A stretch of 64,000 bases of DNA from Nocardia bovistercoris (lineage in GTDB: Bacteria; Actinomycetota; Actinomycetes; Mycobacteriales; Mycobacteriaceae): positions 1-64,000 of the forward strand of contig NZ_JADMLG010000023.1 of NCBI RefSeq assembly GCF_015674855.1, written 5' to 3'. This document shows, piece after piece, positions 38,171 to 47,366 of the stretch; positions within the stretch are counted from its first letter, which is position 1; each line of letters starts with the position of its first letter. The position numbers were made by a program, and so were the translations under genes. The notes under the pieces were generated by a model, which was not told the DNA's origin, searched no databases, and saw only the letters and a list, made by a program, of their open reading frames with translations.

Positions 38171-38725
38171 TCAGCCGCCGTAGACCTTGGGGTCGAGGGT
38201 GCCGATGTAGGGGAGGTCGCGGTAGCGCTCGGCGTAGTCGAGGCCGTAGCCGACGACGAATTCGTTCGGGATGTCGAAGCCGACGTGGGCGACCTCGACG
38301 GGGGTGCGCAGGGCGTCGGGTTTGCGGAGCAGGGTGACGACCTCGAGGGAGGCGGGGTTGCGGGTGGAGAGGTTGCGCTTGAGCCAGGACAGGGTGAGGC
38401 CGGAGTCGATGATGTCCTCGACGATCAGGACGTTGCGGCCCGCGATGTCCTTGTCCAGGTCCTTCATGATGCGCACCACACCCGAGGACGAGGTGGACGA
38501 GCCGTAGGACGACACCGCCATGAACTCCATCTGGGTTGGGATCGGCAGTGCCTTGGCCAGATCGGTCATGAAGAAGATCGCGCCCTTGAGCACACCGACC
38601 AGCAGCAGATCACCCTCGGGTGCGCCGACCGGGTAGCGTTTGGCGATCAACTCGGCCAGTTCCTGGGTTTTGGCGGCGATTTGGTCCTGGGTGATCAGCA
38701 CCGACGCGATGTCGTCCTCGTACAC
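38171..38725 (-). CDS. hpt: Hypoxanthine phosphoribosyltransferase
   Basis: 184 residues. Purine salvage enzyme using PRPP. PRPP-binding loop VLIVEDIIDSGLTL, SYGSSTSSSG flexible loop, and LVGVLKGAIFFMTDL. GTG start giving MYEDDIASVLI has GGAAGGA upstream; the open frame extends 21 codons further without similarity. Directly after tilS in the same direction. Confidence 0.96.
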   Translation of the reverse strand: MYEDDIASVLITQDQIAAKTQELAELIAKRYPVGAPEGDLLLVGVLKGAIFFMTDLAKALPIPTQMEFMAVSSYGSSTSSSGVVRIMKDLDKDIAGRNVLIVEDIIDSGLTLSWLKRNLSTRNPASLEVVTLLRKPDALRTPVEVAHVGFDIPNEFVVGYGLDYAERYRDLPYIGTLDPKVYGG

Positions 38726-38803
38726 GAGGTTGGTGTCCTTCCGTGGTCGTCGGCCCCGCAGGCCGAACCCGATCCGGCAATCAGTCACGACGTGGACGCC
38801 GAG

Positions 38804-39964
38804 CTAGCGTCCGCGCAGTGTCAGCCTGCCATGTTCGCGCGCGGCAACCAACCTCGTGCCGGATCGGGCTCGGCCCGAGGGTCCGCCGCCCACCGCGACA
38901 CCACCCTGCCCGCGCCACGCCGTCACCAAGGCGTCGACGGCACGCAAATGCTTGTCGGTCAGCGCTTTCGCACCGCCGCGCAGCAGCCACAGCCGGATCG
39001 CCCTGCGGCGCAGGGCGTCGGGCGCGGTGGCGAGGATCTCGACCGACAGCGTGATCTCATCACCGCCACCGCTCTCAAGGAGACCGCCCTCGAAAGCACC
39101 GCCGCCCTGACCGGCGGAATCGGCGGCCTCGAAATCACCGTCGCCCTCGCCGCCGCCGAAATCAGCGCCCTCGAAGGCGCCAGGTCTGGCACCGTTCCGA
39201 ATCGCACGATCCAGCAACTCCTCGGCCAGCGCGTCGAGCACCGCACCGTCCTCACGCAGGTGACTCGCGGTACGCGCCAGCGCCTCGGCCACTCCCCCGC
39301 CGAGCACGTCCTCGAGCAGCGGCAACACCTCGTGCCGCACCCTGACCCTGGTGAACTCCGGCGCGCTGTTGTGCGGATCCTCGTACGGCCGCAGTGCGAG
39401 ATCCGCGCACAACGCCCTGGTCACCGCCCGGCGCACGCCCAGCAGCGGGCGACCCCACGGTTCGGTGTAGGTCGCCATCCCGCGAATGGACCGCCCACCC
39501 GACCCGCGCGCGAGCCCGAGCAACACCGTCTCGGCTTGATCATCCAGAGTGTGACCGAGCAACACCGGAGCACCCGCGCGCGCCGCGTCCAACGCCGCAT
39601 ACCTCGCCCGGCGCGCCGCGGCCTCCATCCCACCCTCCGACCCGACCGACACCGCGAGCACCCGCGCCGACCGACACCCGAGCGCCGACGCCACCCGCGC
39701 CGCCTCCCCGGCCACCTCCGCCGAACCCTCTTGCAGACCGTGATCGACGATCAGCGCATCCACCTGCGGCGCCTCGACCACCGCCGCGGCCGTGAGCGCC
39801 AACGAATCCGCACCACCGGACAACGCCACCGCCACCGCACCCGCGCCATCCGCACCGAACTCACGCAACCACCGGCGCACCGCCAACCGCACCTCGAGCA
39901 CCGCCGCCGTCTCCGGCAACCTACGCGGCTCGATCGGAGGAGGAACTCCAACTACACGGCCCAT
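38804..39964 (-). CDS. tilS: tRNA(Ile)-lysidine synthetase
   Basis: 386 residues. Modifies the C34 wobble base of the AUA-reading tRNA. PP-loop ALSGGADSLAL near residue 46, HTLDDQAETVL, and an RVRHEVLPLL segment. An unusual acidic Gly/Phe-rich insert of about 40 residues (GAFEGADFGGGEGDGDFE) sits near residues 260-300, between the catalytic and C-terminal parts. Neighbour of hpt as in most actinobacteria. Confidence 0.94.
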   Translation of the reverse strand: MGRVVGVPPPIEPRRLPETAAVLEVRLAVRRWLREFGADGAGAVAVALSGGADSLALTAAAVVEAPQVDALIVDHGLQEGSAEVAGEAARVASALGCRSARVLAVSVGSEGGMEAAARRARYAALDAARAGAPVLLGHTLDDQAETVLLGLARGSGGRSIRGMATYTEPWGRPLLGVRRAVTRALCADLALRPYEDPHNSAPEFTRVRVRHEVLPLLEDVLGGGVAEALARTASHLREDGAVLDALAEELLDRAIRNGARPGAFEGADFGGGEGDGDFEAADSAGQGGGAFEGGLLESGGGDEITLSVEILATAPDALRRRAIRLWLLRGGAKALTDKHLRAVDALVTAWRGQGGVAVGGGPSGRARSGTRLVAAREHGRLTLRGR

Positions 39965-40161
39965 ACCGGCGAGAATACCGAGGCCACGGCCGCAACGATG
40001 CTCGCGCTCCGGCGGCGATCACGGTCCGTGCCGACCCATCGAACCGGCGCGTCCGACCGCGAGAACGCCTGTCTGTCACCAAGCAGCCACCGGCGGGATT
40101 CGATGAGCGCGAACGTAATTCGCGGTAACGCGCCCTGCCTCGAAATCGCGGACGATCTTCC

Positions 40162-41277
40162 TCAGCCGAGGACTCGCGCGATCCAGCGATCCCCGTCTTC
40201 GATCTCCTCCGGCTTCGGCAGCGTGTCCGCATCGGTCCAGATGGCGTTGAACTGCGCCATCCCGACGCGCCCGACCACGTGGTCCACGAATGCCTTGCCG
40301 CGCACGTACTGCGCGACTTTCGCGTCGACCCCGAGCAGCGCGCGCAGCAGTCGTTGCAGCGGATTGGTGGGGCGGGTGCGGCGTTTGTCGAAGGCGGCGC
40401 GGATCTGTTCGACGGTGGGGACGACGGCCGGGCCGACGGCGTCCATGACGTGGTCGGCGTGGCCTTCGAGCAGGGTGCCGAGCATGAGCATCCGGTCGAG
40501 GGCCTCGCGCTGGGCGGGGGCCTGGGTGGCGCGCAGGAGGCCGACTATGCCGCGATTGGCCGGGTCGTCGGAGCCGCCGCCGCGCCTGCGTTCGCGCAAC
40601 TCCTCGACCAGGCGCGACAGCATGTCGGTGGCCGATTCCTCGCCGACCTCGCCGAGGATGTCGACATTGGCCTTCATGTAGTCGCCCAACCAGGGCGCGG
40701 AGGAGAACTGCACGCGGTGGGTGACCTCGTGCAGGCACACCCAGAAGCGGAAATCGCTGGGTGACACGCCGAGTATCCGTTCCACGGCGACGATGTTCGG
40801 CGCGACGAGCAGCAGCGTGCCGCCCCGGGTGAACGGGTCGTACTGGCCGAGGATGGCGGTGGAAAGGAACGCGAGCATCGCCCCCGCCTGCACACCGGCG
40901 GGCTTGCCGGTGAGCCGCCCGCGCGCGGACCCGTCGGGCTCGGTGCCGGTGAGCGCGGCCATGGAGTCGGCGGCGGCCTCGATCCAGCCGCGCCGGTCGA
41001 CGATCCTGGCGGCGGGCACCGGCCGGTCGTCGAGCAGTCCGCTGACCTCGCGCACCGGCCCTTCGGCTCGCAGCGACGCGGCCGCCAACTCTTCGACGGC
41101 CTGCTCGGCGGATTGCCGCGAGGTGCGCGGACCGGACGGAACGAGCGCGCCGCCGGTGCGCGCCGCGAGCCGCCAGTCGATCGCGCCGGTCAAGCCGGAG
41201 CTCTTCCGCTGATCACCGTCGGGTTGCGCGGCGAGGGTCTCTCCTGATTTGTCAGCGCCTTCGAACATGGTCATCAA
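40162..41277 (-). CDS. Zinc-dependent metalloprotease, DUF2342 family
   Basis: 371 residues, corresponding to mycobacterial Rv3626c between tilS and dacB. HEVTH near residue 188 is the HExxH zinc motif, with a distal Glu in LLEGHADHVMDAVG. Called a coenzyme F420 biosynthesis-associated or zinc protease in databases, with no firm role. The first 25 residues are variable. Confidence 0.88.
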   Translation of the reverse strand: MMTMFEGADKSGETLAAQPDGDQRKSSGLTGAIDWRLAARTGGALVPSGPRTSRQSAEQAVEELAAASLRAEGPVREVSGLLDDRPVPAARIVDRRGWIEAAADSMAALTGTEPDGSARGRLTGKPAGVQAGAMLAFLSTAILGQYDPFTRGGTLLLVAPNIVAVERILGVSPSDFRFWVCLHEVTHRVQFSSAPWLGDYMKANVDILGEVGEESATDMLSRLVEELRERRRGGGSDDPANRGIVGLLRATQAPAQREALDRMLMLGTLLEGHADHVMDAVGPAVVPTVEQIRAAFDKRRTRPTNPLQRLLRALLGVDAKVAQYVRGKAFVDHVVGRVGMAQFNAIWTDADTLPKPEEIEDGDRWIARVLG

Positions 41278-41284
41278 CCACCCG

Positions 41285-42751
41285 TCACGAACATCCGCAG
41301 TTGCGCAGCGTGCCCGCGACGGCGTCCAAGGCGGGCCTGCTCACCTCGGGCGGCCGATCGTTGGACATCAGCGCGAAGGTCAGCACCCGACCGTCTCGAT
41401 CGAGCACATATCCCACCAACGCGCTCGCGACCGTCAGAGTTCCGGTCTTGGCGCGCACCCAGCCCGCCGCGCCCCGGTTGGCGTTCACGTAGCGGCTCGT
41501 CAGCGAGCCGGTGGCGCCCGCGACCGGCAGATCGTCGAGTAGCGGCGCAAGGGTGGCGGTGAGGCGGTCGGTCTCGGGGCGGGCGGCGGTGGCGACGGCG
41601 TCGCGCCCGGCCGCACTGTCACCGTCGGCGCGGGCGGCGGTGGCGAGGATCGAGTCGAGCACGCGCGCGGGTATCCGGTCGTCGACCGACAGGCCGCTGC
41701 TGTCGTACATGCTCGTGCCGGTCAGGTCGAATCCGGCTTTGCGCAGGGTGTCGCCGACGGCGGTGACCGCGCCTTCGAAGGACGGCTCGTGCCCGGTGAC
41801 GACGGCGACCTCGCGCCCGATGGTCTCGGCGAGCACATTGTCGGAGTGCACCATCATGTCGCGCAGCCGGTCGCGCAGCGGCGCCGAACGCACCGATGCC
41901 AGTTCGGCCGCACCGGCCGCGGCGGTCCCGAGTCGCACCCGACCCGGGTCGAGTCCGAGTGCACGCGCGAGTTGCCGACCGGCGTCCAGCGCGGGAGTCG
42001 AGGTGCGCGGCGAGTATTCGACCAGCGGATCGAGGCGCCCGCCGTCGATCATCACCGCTTCGATGGGCGCGATGGAGCCTTCCGGGATATCGATCGGATC
42101 CCAGCCCTTGGCCATGGTCGCGCCCGCGAAGGCCGAGACGTCGACGACCACGGTGTCGATCGGCTTGCCCGAGGTCCTGATCTGGTCCACCAGGTCGGAC
42201 AGCCGCGCACCGCCCGGGTAGTAGCCTTCGCCGTCGGGCTGCGCGGTGAGCGTCGGGTCGCCGCCGCCGACGAGGACCGCCTCGTTCGGCGACGCGCCCG
42301 CCACGACCTTGGTGACCACCCGCTGATCCGAGGGCAGGGTGAGCAGCGCGGCGGCGGTGGTGAGAATCTTCGCGGTGGAGGACGGGATCTGCGGCCTGGT
42401 CGGGTCGGCGCCCCACAGGGTGACGCCGCTGTCGGCGTCGGTGACCACGCCGGTGAACGCGCCGAGATCGGGATTGGCGACCACGGGCGCGAGCGCCGCG
42501 GCGATGCCCGCCGAACTTGGCGCGGGCGCGGTGGGCGGGGCAGGTACGAGTTTCGGGGCGGGGCGCACCGGCGCGGGCGGTTCGGCGACGGTGAGTCCGC
42601 CGTGCCGGAATTCCGGCGTCCACGGTTTCACCACGATCAATCCCGCCGCCCCCGCGCCGACCACGACGACGAGCGCGAGGACGAATCCGATCCACATCCG
42701 GCGACGCCGTCTGGCGGCCAGATCACCGATGTTGCGTTTACTACCAACCAC
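41285..42751 (-). CDS. dacB: D-alanyl-D-alanine carboxypeptidase/PBP4 family
   Basis: 488 residues. N-terminal membrane anchor (about 19-42), Pro-rich stalk, then S13 peptidase domain. Active-site motifs: SSTAK (SxxK, near residue 126), SDN (SxN, near 307) and KTGTL (KTG). Trims or cleaves peptidoglycan cross-links outside the membrane. Seven bp upstream of the metalloprotease; divergent from ppa. Confidence 0.94.
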   Translation of the reverse strand: MVGSKRNIGDLAARRRRRMWIGFVLALVVVVGAGAAGLIVVKPWTPEFRHGGLTVAEPPAPVRPAPKLVPAPPTAPAPSSAGIAAALAPVVANPDLGAFTGVVTDADSGVTLWGADPTRPQIPSSTAKILTTAAALLTLPSDQRVVTKVVAGASPNEAVLVGGGDPTLTAQPDGEGYYPGGARLSDLVDQIRTSGKPIDTVVVDVSAFAGATMAKGWDPIDIPEGSIAPIEAVMIDGGRLDPLVEYSPRTSTPALDAGRQLARALGLDPGRVRLGTAAAGAAELASVRSAPLRDRLRDMMVHSDNVLAETIGREVAVVTGHEPSFEGAVTAVGDTLRKAGFDLTGTSMYDSSGLSVDDRIPARVLDSILATAARADGDSAAGRDAVATAARPETDRLTATLAPLLDDLPVAGATGSLTSRYVNANRGAAGWVRAKTGTLTVASALVGYVLDRDGRVLTFALMSNDRPPEVSRPALDAVAGTLRNCGCS

Positions 42752-42953
42752 TGGCTCGCCGTCTCCCTGACTCCGCCTGCGTGCACCGACCCGGCGCTCG
42801 AGCGCGCGGGCGAACCCGCGAACGCTTCCGTGCCCTTCAAAGTATCGGTCCCGCCGACCACACTATCCTCGTACCGCAACCGTTCCCCCGTACAGCATGG
42901 CGAGTCGGCGTGCGCGCCGCGTAGCCGATCAGTGCACCACAGAAGGAGATGGC

Positions 42954-43445
42954 GTGGAGTTCGACGTCACCATCGAGATCCCCAAGGGTTCCCGCAACAA
43001 GTACGAGGTCGATCACGAGACGGGCCGGGTTCGCCTCGACCGTTTCCTCTACACGTCGATGGTCTACCCGGCCGATTACGGCTTCATCGAGAACACCCTC
43101 GGCGAGGACGGCGATCCGCTGGACGCGCTTGTCCTGCTTCCCGATTCGGTGTTTCCCGGGGTGATCGTCGAGGCTCGTCCCGTCGCGATGTACAAGATGG
43201 AGGACGAGGCGGGCGGCGACGCGAAGGTGCTGTGCGTGCCCGCGGGCGATCCGCGCTGGAACCACATCCAGGATCTCGCGGATGTTCCGGAATTCGAGCT
43301 GGCCGCGATCAAGCACTTCTTCGAGCGGTACAAGGACCTCGAGCCGGGCAAGTTCGTGAAGGGTTCGGAGTGGGTCGGGCGGGCCGAGGCCGAGGCCGAG
43401 ATCGAGGCTTCGCTGAAGCGTCTGCAGGAGAACGGCGGGCACTGA
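42954..43445 (+). CDS. ppa: Inorganic pyrophosphatase
   Basis: 163 residues, family I soluble pyrophosphatase. EIPKGSRNKYEVD, the DYGFI motif (PADYGFIENT) and the metal site DGDPLDALV are all present. GTG start with AGAAGGAG upstream; 19 upstream codons are out of the family range. Divergent from dacB as in mycobacteria and followed by a strong terminator. Confidence 0.97.
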   Translation: MEFDVTIEIPKGSRNKYEVDHETGRVRLDRFLYTSMVYPADYGFIENTLGEDGDPLDALVLLPDSVFPGVIVEARPVAMYKMEDEAGGDAKVLCVPAGDPRWNHIQDLADVPEFELAAIKHFFERYKDLEPGKFVKGSEWVGRAEAEAEIEASLKRLQENGGH

Positions 43446-43457
43446 TCCGCGACATAC

Positions 43458-43493
43458 GAGAAGGGGCATCCGGTGGTCAGGATGCCCCTTCTC
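43458..43493 (+). terminator. Terminator after ppa
   Basis: Perfect 14-bp stem (arms 43458-43471, 43480-43493, GAGAAGGGGCATCC) with 8-nt loop between convergent genes; serves both strands. Confidence 0.85.
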
Positions 43494-43503
43494 TCGCACC
43501 ACA

Positions 43504-43743
43504 TCAGTAGTAGATGTAGAGATCCCAACCGCTGTAGGTCTCGACGCACTCCCAGTACCAGCCGCCGGTGGCGGGCGATTCGCCGTCGGCGCGGCAGGCC
43601 GCGGCGGTGGCGTAGGTGCCGTAGTAGTAGCCGGTGGAGACGGCGTCGTAGTGCGGCGCGGCGGAGGCCGATGCTGCCGTCGACACCCCGGCGACGGCGG
43701 CGGTGGCGAGAAGACCGGCCGCGATGATGGATTTGATTCGCAT
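43504..43743 (-). CDS. Small secreted aromatic-rich protein
   Basis: 79 residues. Signal peptide with n-region MRIK, hydrophobic core and AxA-type cleavage (SASAAP) near residue 29. The mature 50 residues hold 10 Tyr, 3 Trp and two Cys (a possible disulfide). AGGAGC precedes the ATG. No family recognised, though similar short Tyr/Trp-rich exported proteins are common in Nocardia and Streptomyces. Function unknown. Confidence 0.75.
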   Translation of the reverse strand: MRIKSIIAAGLLATAAVAGVSTAASASAAPHYDAVSTGYYYGTYATAAACRADGESPATGGWYWECVETYSGWDLYIYY

Positions 43744-43860
43744 GTTCGTTGCTCCTGTGGAGTGCGCTGTGTTTCCGACGAGAATCACGTTAAAGACGCG
43801 AAGCCCTCGAAACAGCCACCCCAAGGGTTGGGCGAACCCCTCCCTCGGGAGATTCACCCT

Positions 43861-43877
43861 CCCCACCCTTGGTGGGG
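43861..43877 (-). terminator. Hairpin downstream of MFS gene
   Basis: CCCCACC-CTT-GGTGGGG, 33 bp past the MFS stop on the minus strand. Likely its terminator. Confidence 0.45.
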
Positions 43878-43909
43878 CGTTTTCCCACCTCACCAAGGGT
43901 ATTTGCGCT

Positions 43910-45700
43910 CTAGACGGAACCGCTTCCCCGTGCTTGCGCGCCGTCGGCGTCGGCGTCGGGCGGGTTGATCGATTCGCCGCCCGCGAGCGGCAGCCCGGTC
44001 TGCTCGACCATGCGCACCTCGGCGTCGAGCGCCGATTTCGCCGCGGCTTCGCCGTTGGCCGCCTGCATGCCCGCGACCATGCGCAGCGGCAGTTCCTTCC
44101 AGAACAGCACGAGCACGAATCCGACCAGCGCCACCGCCATGGCGGCGAGGAACACCGTCGACATCGAATTCGCGAAACCGACCTGGAACGGGCGGGCCAG
44201 CGCGGGACTCAACTGCTGGATGATCGAACTGTCCTCGAGCACCTTGCCCGCCGCCGAGGTGTCGTGCGCCAGTAGCCCGTTGGACAGGGCGACGTCGGCC
44301 GGGTTGCCACTGCGCGCGCCGTCGGCCAGCGCCCGCTGGAATTCCGGATCGCTTGCCGCGGAACGCAGTTCACCGGAGATGTTCGGGGTCATGCGGGCGA
44401 AAAGGATCGAGAGGAAGACCGCGACGCCGAAGGTGCCGCCGATCTGCCGGAAGAAGGTCGCGGCGGCCGTCGACACGCCCATGTCCTTGGCGGGCAACGC
44501 GTTCTGCAGTGCCAGGGTGAGCGGCTGCATCAGGTTGCCGAGCCCGAATCCGGTGCAGGCCATGAAGAGCATCGCCACCCACAGCGGGCTGTCGGCGTCG
44601 AGGAAGTGCAGCAGGAACAGGCCGACGGTGAGGGTGGCCGCGCCGATGAACGGGTAGCGCCAGTAACGCCCGGTGCGCGAGATCAGCTGGCCCGAGATCA
44701 CCGATCCGGTCATCATGCCGAGCACCATCGGCAGCATCTCCAGACCCGCGACGGTCGGGCTCGCACCCTTGATGACCTGGAGGTATTGCGGCAGCAGCGC
44801 GATACCGCCGAACATGGCCGCACCCGAGACGAACGAGATGACGACGCCGAGCGCGAAGGTCCGGTTGCCGAAGATCCGCAGCGGTATCAGCGCCGCATCC
44901 TTCAATCCCCGTTCCACCAGCACGAATCCGACGATGCCGAGCACGCCGAGCACACAACAGGACACCGAAGCCGCACTGCCCCAACCCCATGCGTGGCCCT
45001 GTTCGGCCACCACGAGCAGCGGCACGATGCCGACCGCGAGCACGAGCACGCCGAGCCAGTCGACCCGGTCGCTGGAATGCGGTTTCTTCGGCAGTCGCAG
45101 CACCCGCGACACCACAGCGAGCGCGACCAGCCCGAGCGGCACGTTCACCAGGAACACCCAGCGCCAGCCGCTGACGCCGAGCAGCGAACCCTGTCCGGCG
45201 AGCACGCCGCCGAGCACCGGCCCGATGACACTCGACGTGCCGAACACCGCGAGGAAATACCCCTGGTAGCGGGCCCGTTCGCGGGGACTGACGATATCGC
45301 CGAGGATGGCCAGCGCCAACGACATGAGCCCGCCCGCGCCGAGTCCCTGGAAGGCGCGGAACGCGGCGAGTTGATACATGGTCTGCGCCAGCGTGCACAG
45401 CAGCGAGCCGACCACGAAGATGACGATCGCCACCATGAAGAACGGCTTGCGGCCGTACATGTCCGACAGCTTGCCGTAGAGCGGGGTGGTGAGGGTCGCG
45501 GTGATCAGATAGGCGGTGGTTGCCCACGCCTGCATGGAGTAGCCGTTGAGGTCGTCGGCGATGGTGCGGATGGCCGTCGCCACGATGGTCTGGTCGAGTG
45601 CGGCCAGCAACATGCCGAGCATGAGGCCGCTGAGGATGGTGAGGATCTGTCTGTGGCTGAAACTCGCGGGAGCTTCGGTCACCGGCGGTGCTGTGGTCAC
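43910..45700 (-). CDS. MFS drug:H+ antiporter, DHA2 (14-helix) family
   Basis: 596 residues with 14 membrane helices. Motif A GKLSDMYGRKP after helix 2, LDQTIVATAIRTIADDL in helix 1 (motif D1) and the motif C region GPVLGGVLAG in helix 5. EmrB/QacA type, exporting cationic or lipophilic toxic compounds. Overlaps the MarR stop by 4 bp, so one MarR-controlled transcript. Confidence 0.93.
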   Translation of the reverse strand: MTTAPPVTEAPASFSHRQILTILSGLMLGMLLAALDQTIVATAIRTIADDLNGYSMQAWATTAYLITATLTTPLYGKLSDMYGRKPFFMVAIVIFVVGSLLCTLAQTMYQLAAFRAFQGLGAGGLMSLALAILGDIVSPRERARYQGYFLAVFGTSSVIGPVLGGVLAGQGSLLGVSGWRWVFLVNVPLGLVALAVVSRVLRLPKKPHSSDRVDWLGVLVLAVGIVPLLVVAEQGHAWGWGSAASVSCCVLGVLGIVGFVLVERGLKDAALIPLRIFGNRTFALGVVISFVSGAAMFGGIALLPQYLQVIKGASPTVAGLEMLPMVLGMMTGSVISGQLISRTGRYWRYPFIGAATLTVGLFLLHFLDADSPLWVAMLFMACTGFGLGNLMQPLTLALQNALPAKDMGVSTAAATFFRQIGGTFGVAVFLSILFARMTPNISGELRSAASDPEFQRALADGARSGNPADVALSNGLLAHDTSAAGKVLEDSSIIQQLSPALARPFQVGFANSMSTVFLAAMAVALVGFVLVLFWKELPLRMVAGMQAANGEAAAKSALDAEVRMVEQTGLPLAGGESINPPDADADGAQARGSGSV

Positions 45701-46272
45701 GAATCGTTCTCCGTCTCACTGGTTTTCGCGTACTGATCGCGCGGAGCCGAGCGACCCTGATTTTGCGGAGCCGAGCGACCCTGATTTGCCGGGGCCGAGC
45801 GACTGTCGTCACGGAGCAACGCGACCATGTCCGGGCGCGCGCTGTCGAAGTCGTCTGTGAAGCGGCGCAGCAGGTCGGCGAACGTCGCCCGCTGTCGCGG
45901 CGTCCACGACGCCATGACGCGCGCGAGGTTCTCGTGGCGGCGGCGCCGGATTCGTTCGGCGACCTCGCGGCCGAGGTCGGTGACGGCGAGGACGGAGGCC
46001 CTGCCGTCGGTGGGGTCGGCCGTGCGCTCGACGAGGTCGCGCTCGACGAGCATGGCGACCTGCCTGCTGACGGTGGAGGCGTCGCTGTGCACGGCTTCGG
46101 CGAGCGCGCCGGAGCGCATCGGCCCTTCCTGGACCAGCCGGAACAGGACGACGAAGGCGGCCGGGTCCACACCGTCCTTGGTGCGGATGTGCGCCGCGGT
46201 GCGCTCCCGAATCCGCTGCAACCGGGTCAGTTGCACCGCGATCGTGTCGATCGACCGATCCTCCGCCTCCAC
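45697..46272 (-). CDS. MarR-family repressor
   Basis: About 191 residues. Winged HTH in residues 35-135 (SGALAEAVHSDASTVSRQVAML, then the wing with DPTDGRAS). The C-terminal tail has three copies of an 8-residue SAPQNQGR repeat from 24-bp DNA repeats (45741-45810). GTG at 46272 (MEAEDRS) is chosen over a TTG at 46299 because that TTG lies inside the operator palindrome. Probably represses itself and the MFS exporter. Confidence 0.88.
   Translation of the reverse strand: MEAEDRSIDTIAVQLTRLQRIRERTAAHIRTKDGVDPAAFVVLFRLVQEGPMRSGALAEAVHSDASTVSRQVAMLVERDLVERTADPTDGRASVLAVTDLGREVAERIRRRRHENLARVMASWTPRQRATFADLLRRFTDDFDSARPDMVALLRDDSRSAPANQGRSAPQNQGRSAPRDQYAKTSETENDS
45741..45810. repeat. 24-bp tandem repeats in marR tail
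   Basis: Two near-identical units beginning GCGGAGCCGAGCGACC at 45741 and 45765, and a diverged third at 45789. Confidence 0.75.
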
Positions 46273-46283
46273 ACTTCCGCCTT

Positions 46284-46319
46284 TACTTGCGTCAAACAAT
46301 TAGTTGTGTGACGCAAGTA
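46284..46319. promoter_or_regulatory. MarR operator palindrome
   Basis: Arms of 16 bp with one mismatch (46284-46299 TACTTGCGTCAAACAA; 46304-46319) around TTAG, 11 bp upstream of the MarR GTG. Strong candidate for autorepression. Confidence 0.7.
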
Positions 46320-46360
46320 TGTAGCGGCGTTAACGAGATATGCAAACGATTATGGCGGCC

Positions 46361-47182
46361 CTACCGCCCCTCGAAGCGCGGCTCCCGCTTCTCGAAGACC
46401 GCCGTGATGGCCTCCGTCAGATCCTCCGACGGCAGGAACGCCGCGTTCCACGCCGAGACATACCGCAGCCCGGCCGCGACGGTGTCCTTGGTGCGCTGCT
46501 CCACCACGTCCTTGATGCCCTGCACCACCAGCGGCGGATTCGCGGCGATCTCGCGCGCCAGCGCGTGCGCCGCGTCCAACACCGCGTCCTGATCCGCGTA
46601 GACGTCGTTGACCAGGCCGATCTTCTCCGCACGCGCGGCATCGATATCCTTGCCCGTATACGCGAGCTCGCGCAGGTGCCCCTCGCCGATGATGCCGGGC
46701 AGCCGGTGCAGCGAACCGATATCGGCCACGATCGCCACCTTCGCCTCCCGCAGACTGAACTTGGCGTCCGCACTGGCCAGGCGGATATCGGCGGCCGCGA
46801 TCAGATCCAGTCCGCCGCCGATGCACCACCCGGACACCGCCGCGATCACCGGCTTGCGGCAATCGGCCACCGCCGTCACCGACGCCTGCATCTTGCGCAC
46901 CTCGGCCAGGAACTCCGAGCGCGGCGCGGCGAAAGCCCGATCCGCCAGCAGCGACCCGAACGTCGCCGACATCGCGGGCAGATCGAGGCCGTAGGAGAAA
47001 TTCCTGCCGGAACCCGTGAGCACGATCGCCCGCACCTCGGGATCGGCGTCGAGTTCGGCGCAGATCTCCGGCAGCTCCCGCCAGAAATCCGGTCCCATCG
47101 CATTGCCCTTGCCGGGACCGATCAATGTCACCGCGGCGACGTGGTCCTTGATCTCGACGGTGAAAGCCTGCCAGTCAGTCAT
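46361..47182 (-). CDS. Crotonase, likely dienoyl-CoA isomerase type
   Basis: 273 residues. Oxyanion-hole motif SGWCIGGGLDLIAAADIR. The acidic residues used by delta3,5-delta2,4-dienoyl-CoA isomerase (ECH1) are all present: Asp in GGGLDL, Glu in SLREAKV and Asp in VADIGSLHRLPGIIG. Likely isomerises dienoyl-CoA in oxidation of unsaturated fatty acids; a plain enoyl-CoA hydratase role is less likely. ATG giving MTDWQAF chosen. Confidence 0.85.
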   Translation of the reverse strand: MTDWQAFTVEIKDHVAAVTLIGPGKGNAMGPDFWRELPEICAELDADPEVRAIVLTGSGRNFSYGLDLPAMSATFGSLLADRAFAAPRSEFLAEVRKMQASVTAVADCRKPVIAAVSGWCIGGGLDLIAAADIRLASADAKFSLREAKVAIVADIGSLHRLPGIIGEGHLRELAYTGKDIDAARAEKIGLVNDVYADQDAVLDAAHALAREIAANPPLVVQGIKDVVEQRTKDTVAAGLRYVSAWNAAFLPSEDLTEAITAVFEKREPRFEGR

Positions 47183-47366
47183 TTGTACAGCGTATCGAGA
47201 AGGCGTCGCGCGCTGCCATGATCCCGGCGAACCCGGCACGGGCGAATCCTGAATCGGCCAGATAAACATCATGCAAAATCGGTGTGGCGCAGTAGCTCCG
47301 ACAGCGCCTCCGACCTGATGATTGGCGAGTCAGCAAACCCTACGTCACCGGGTTCGGAGAGCACAC

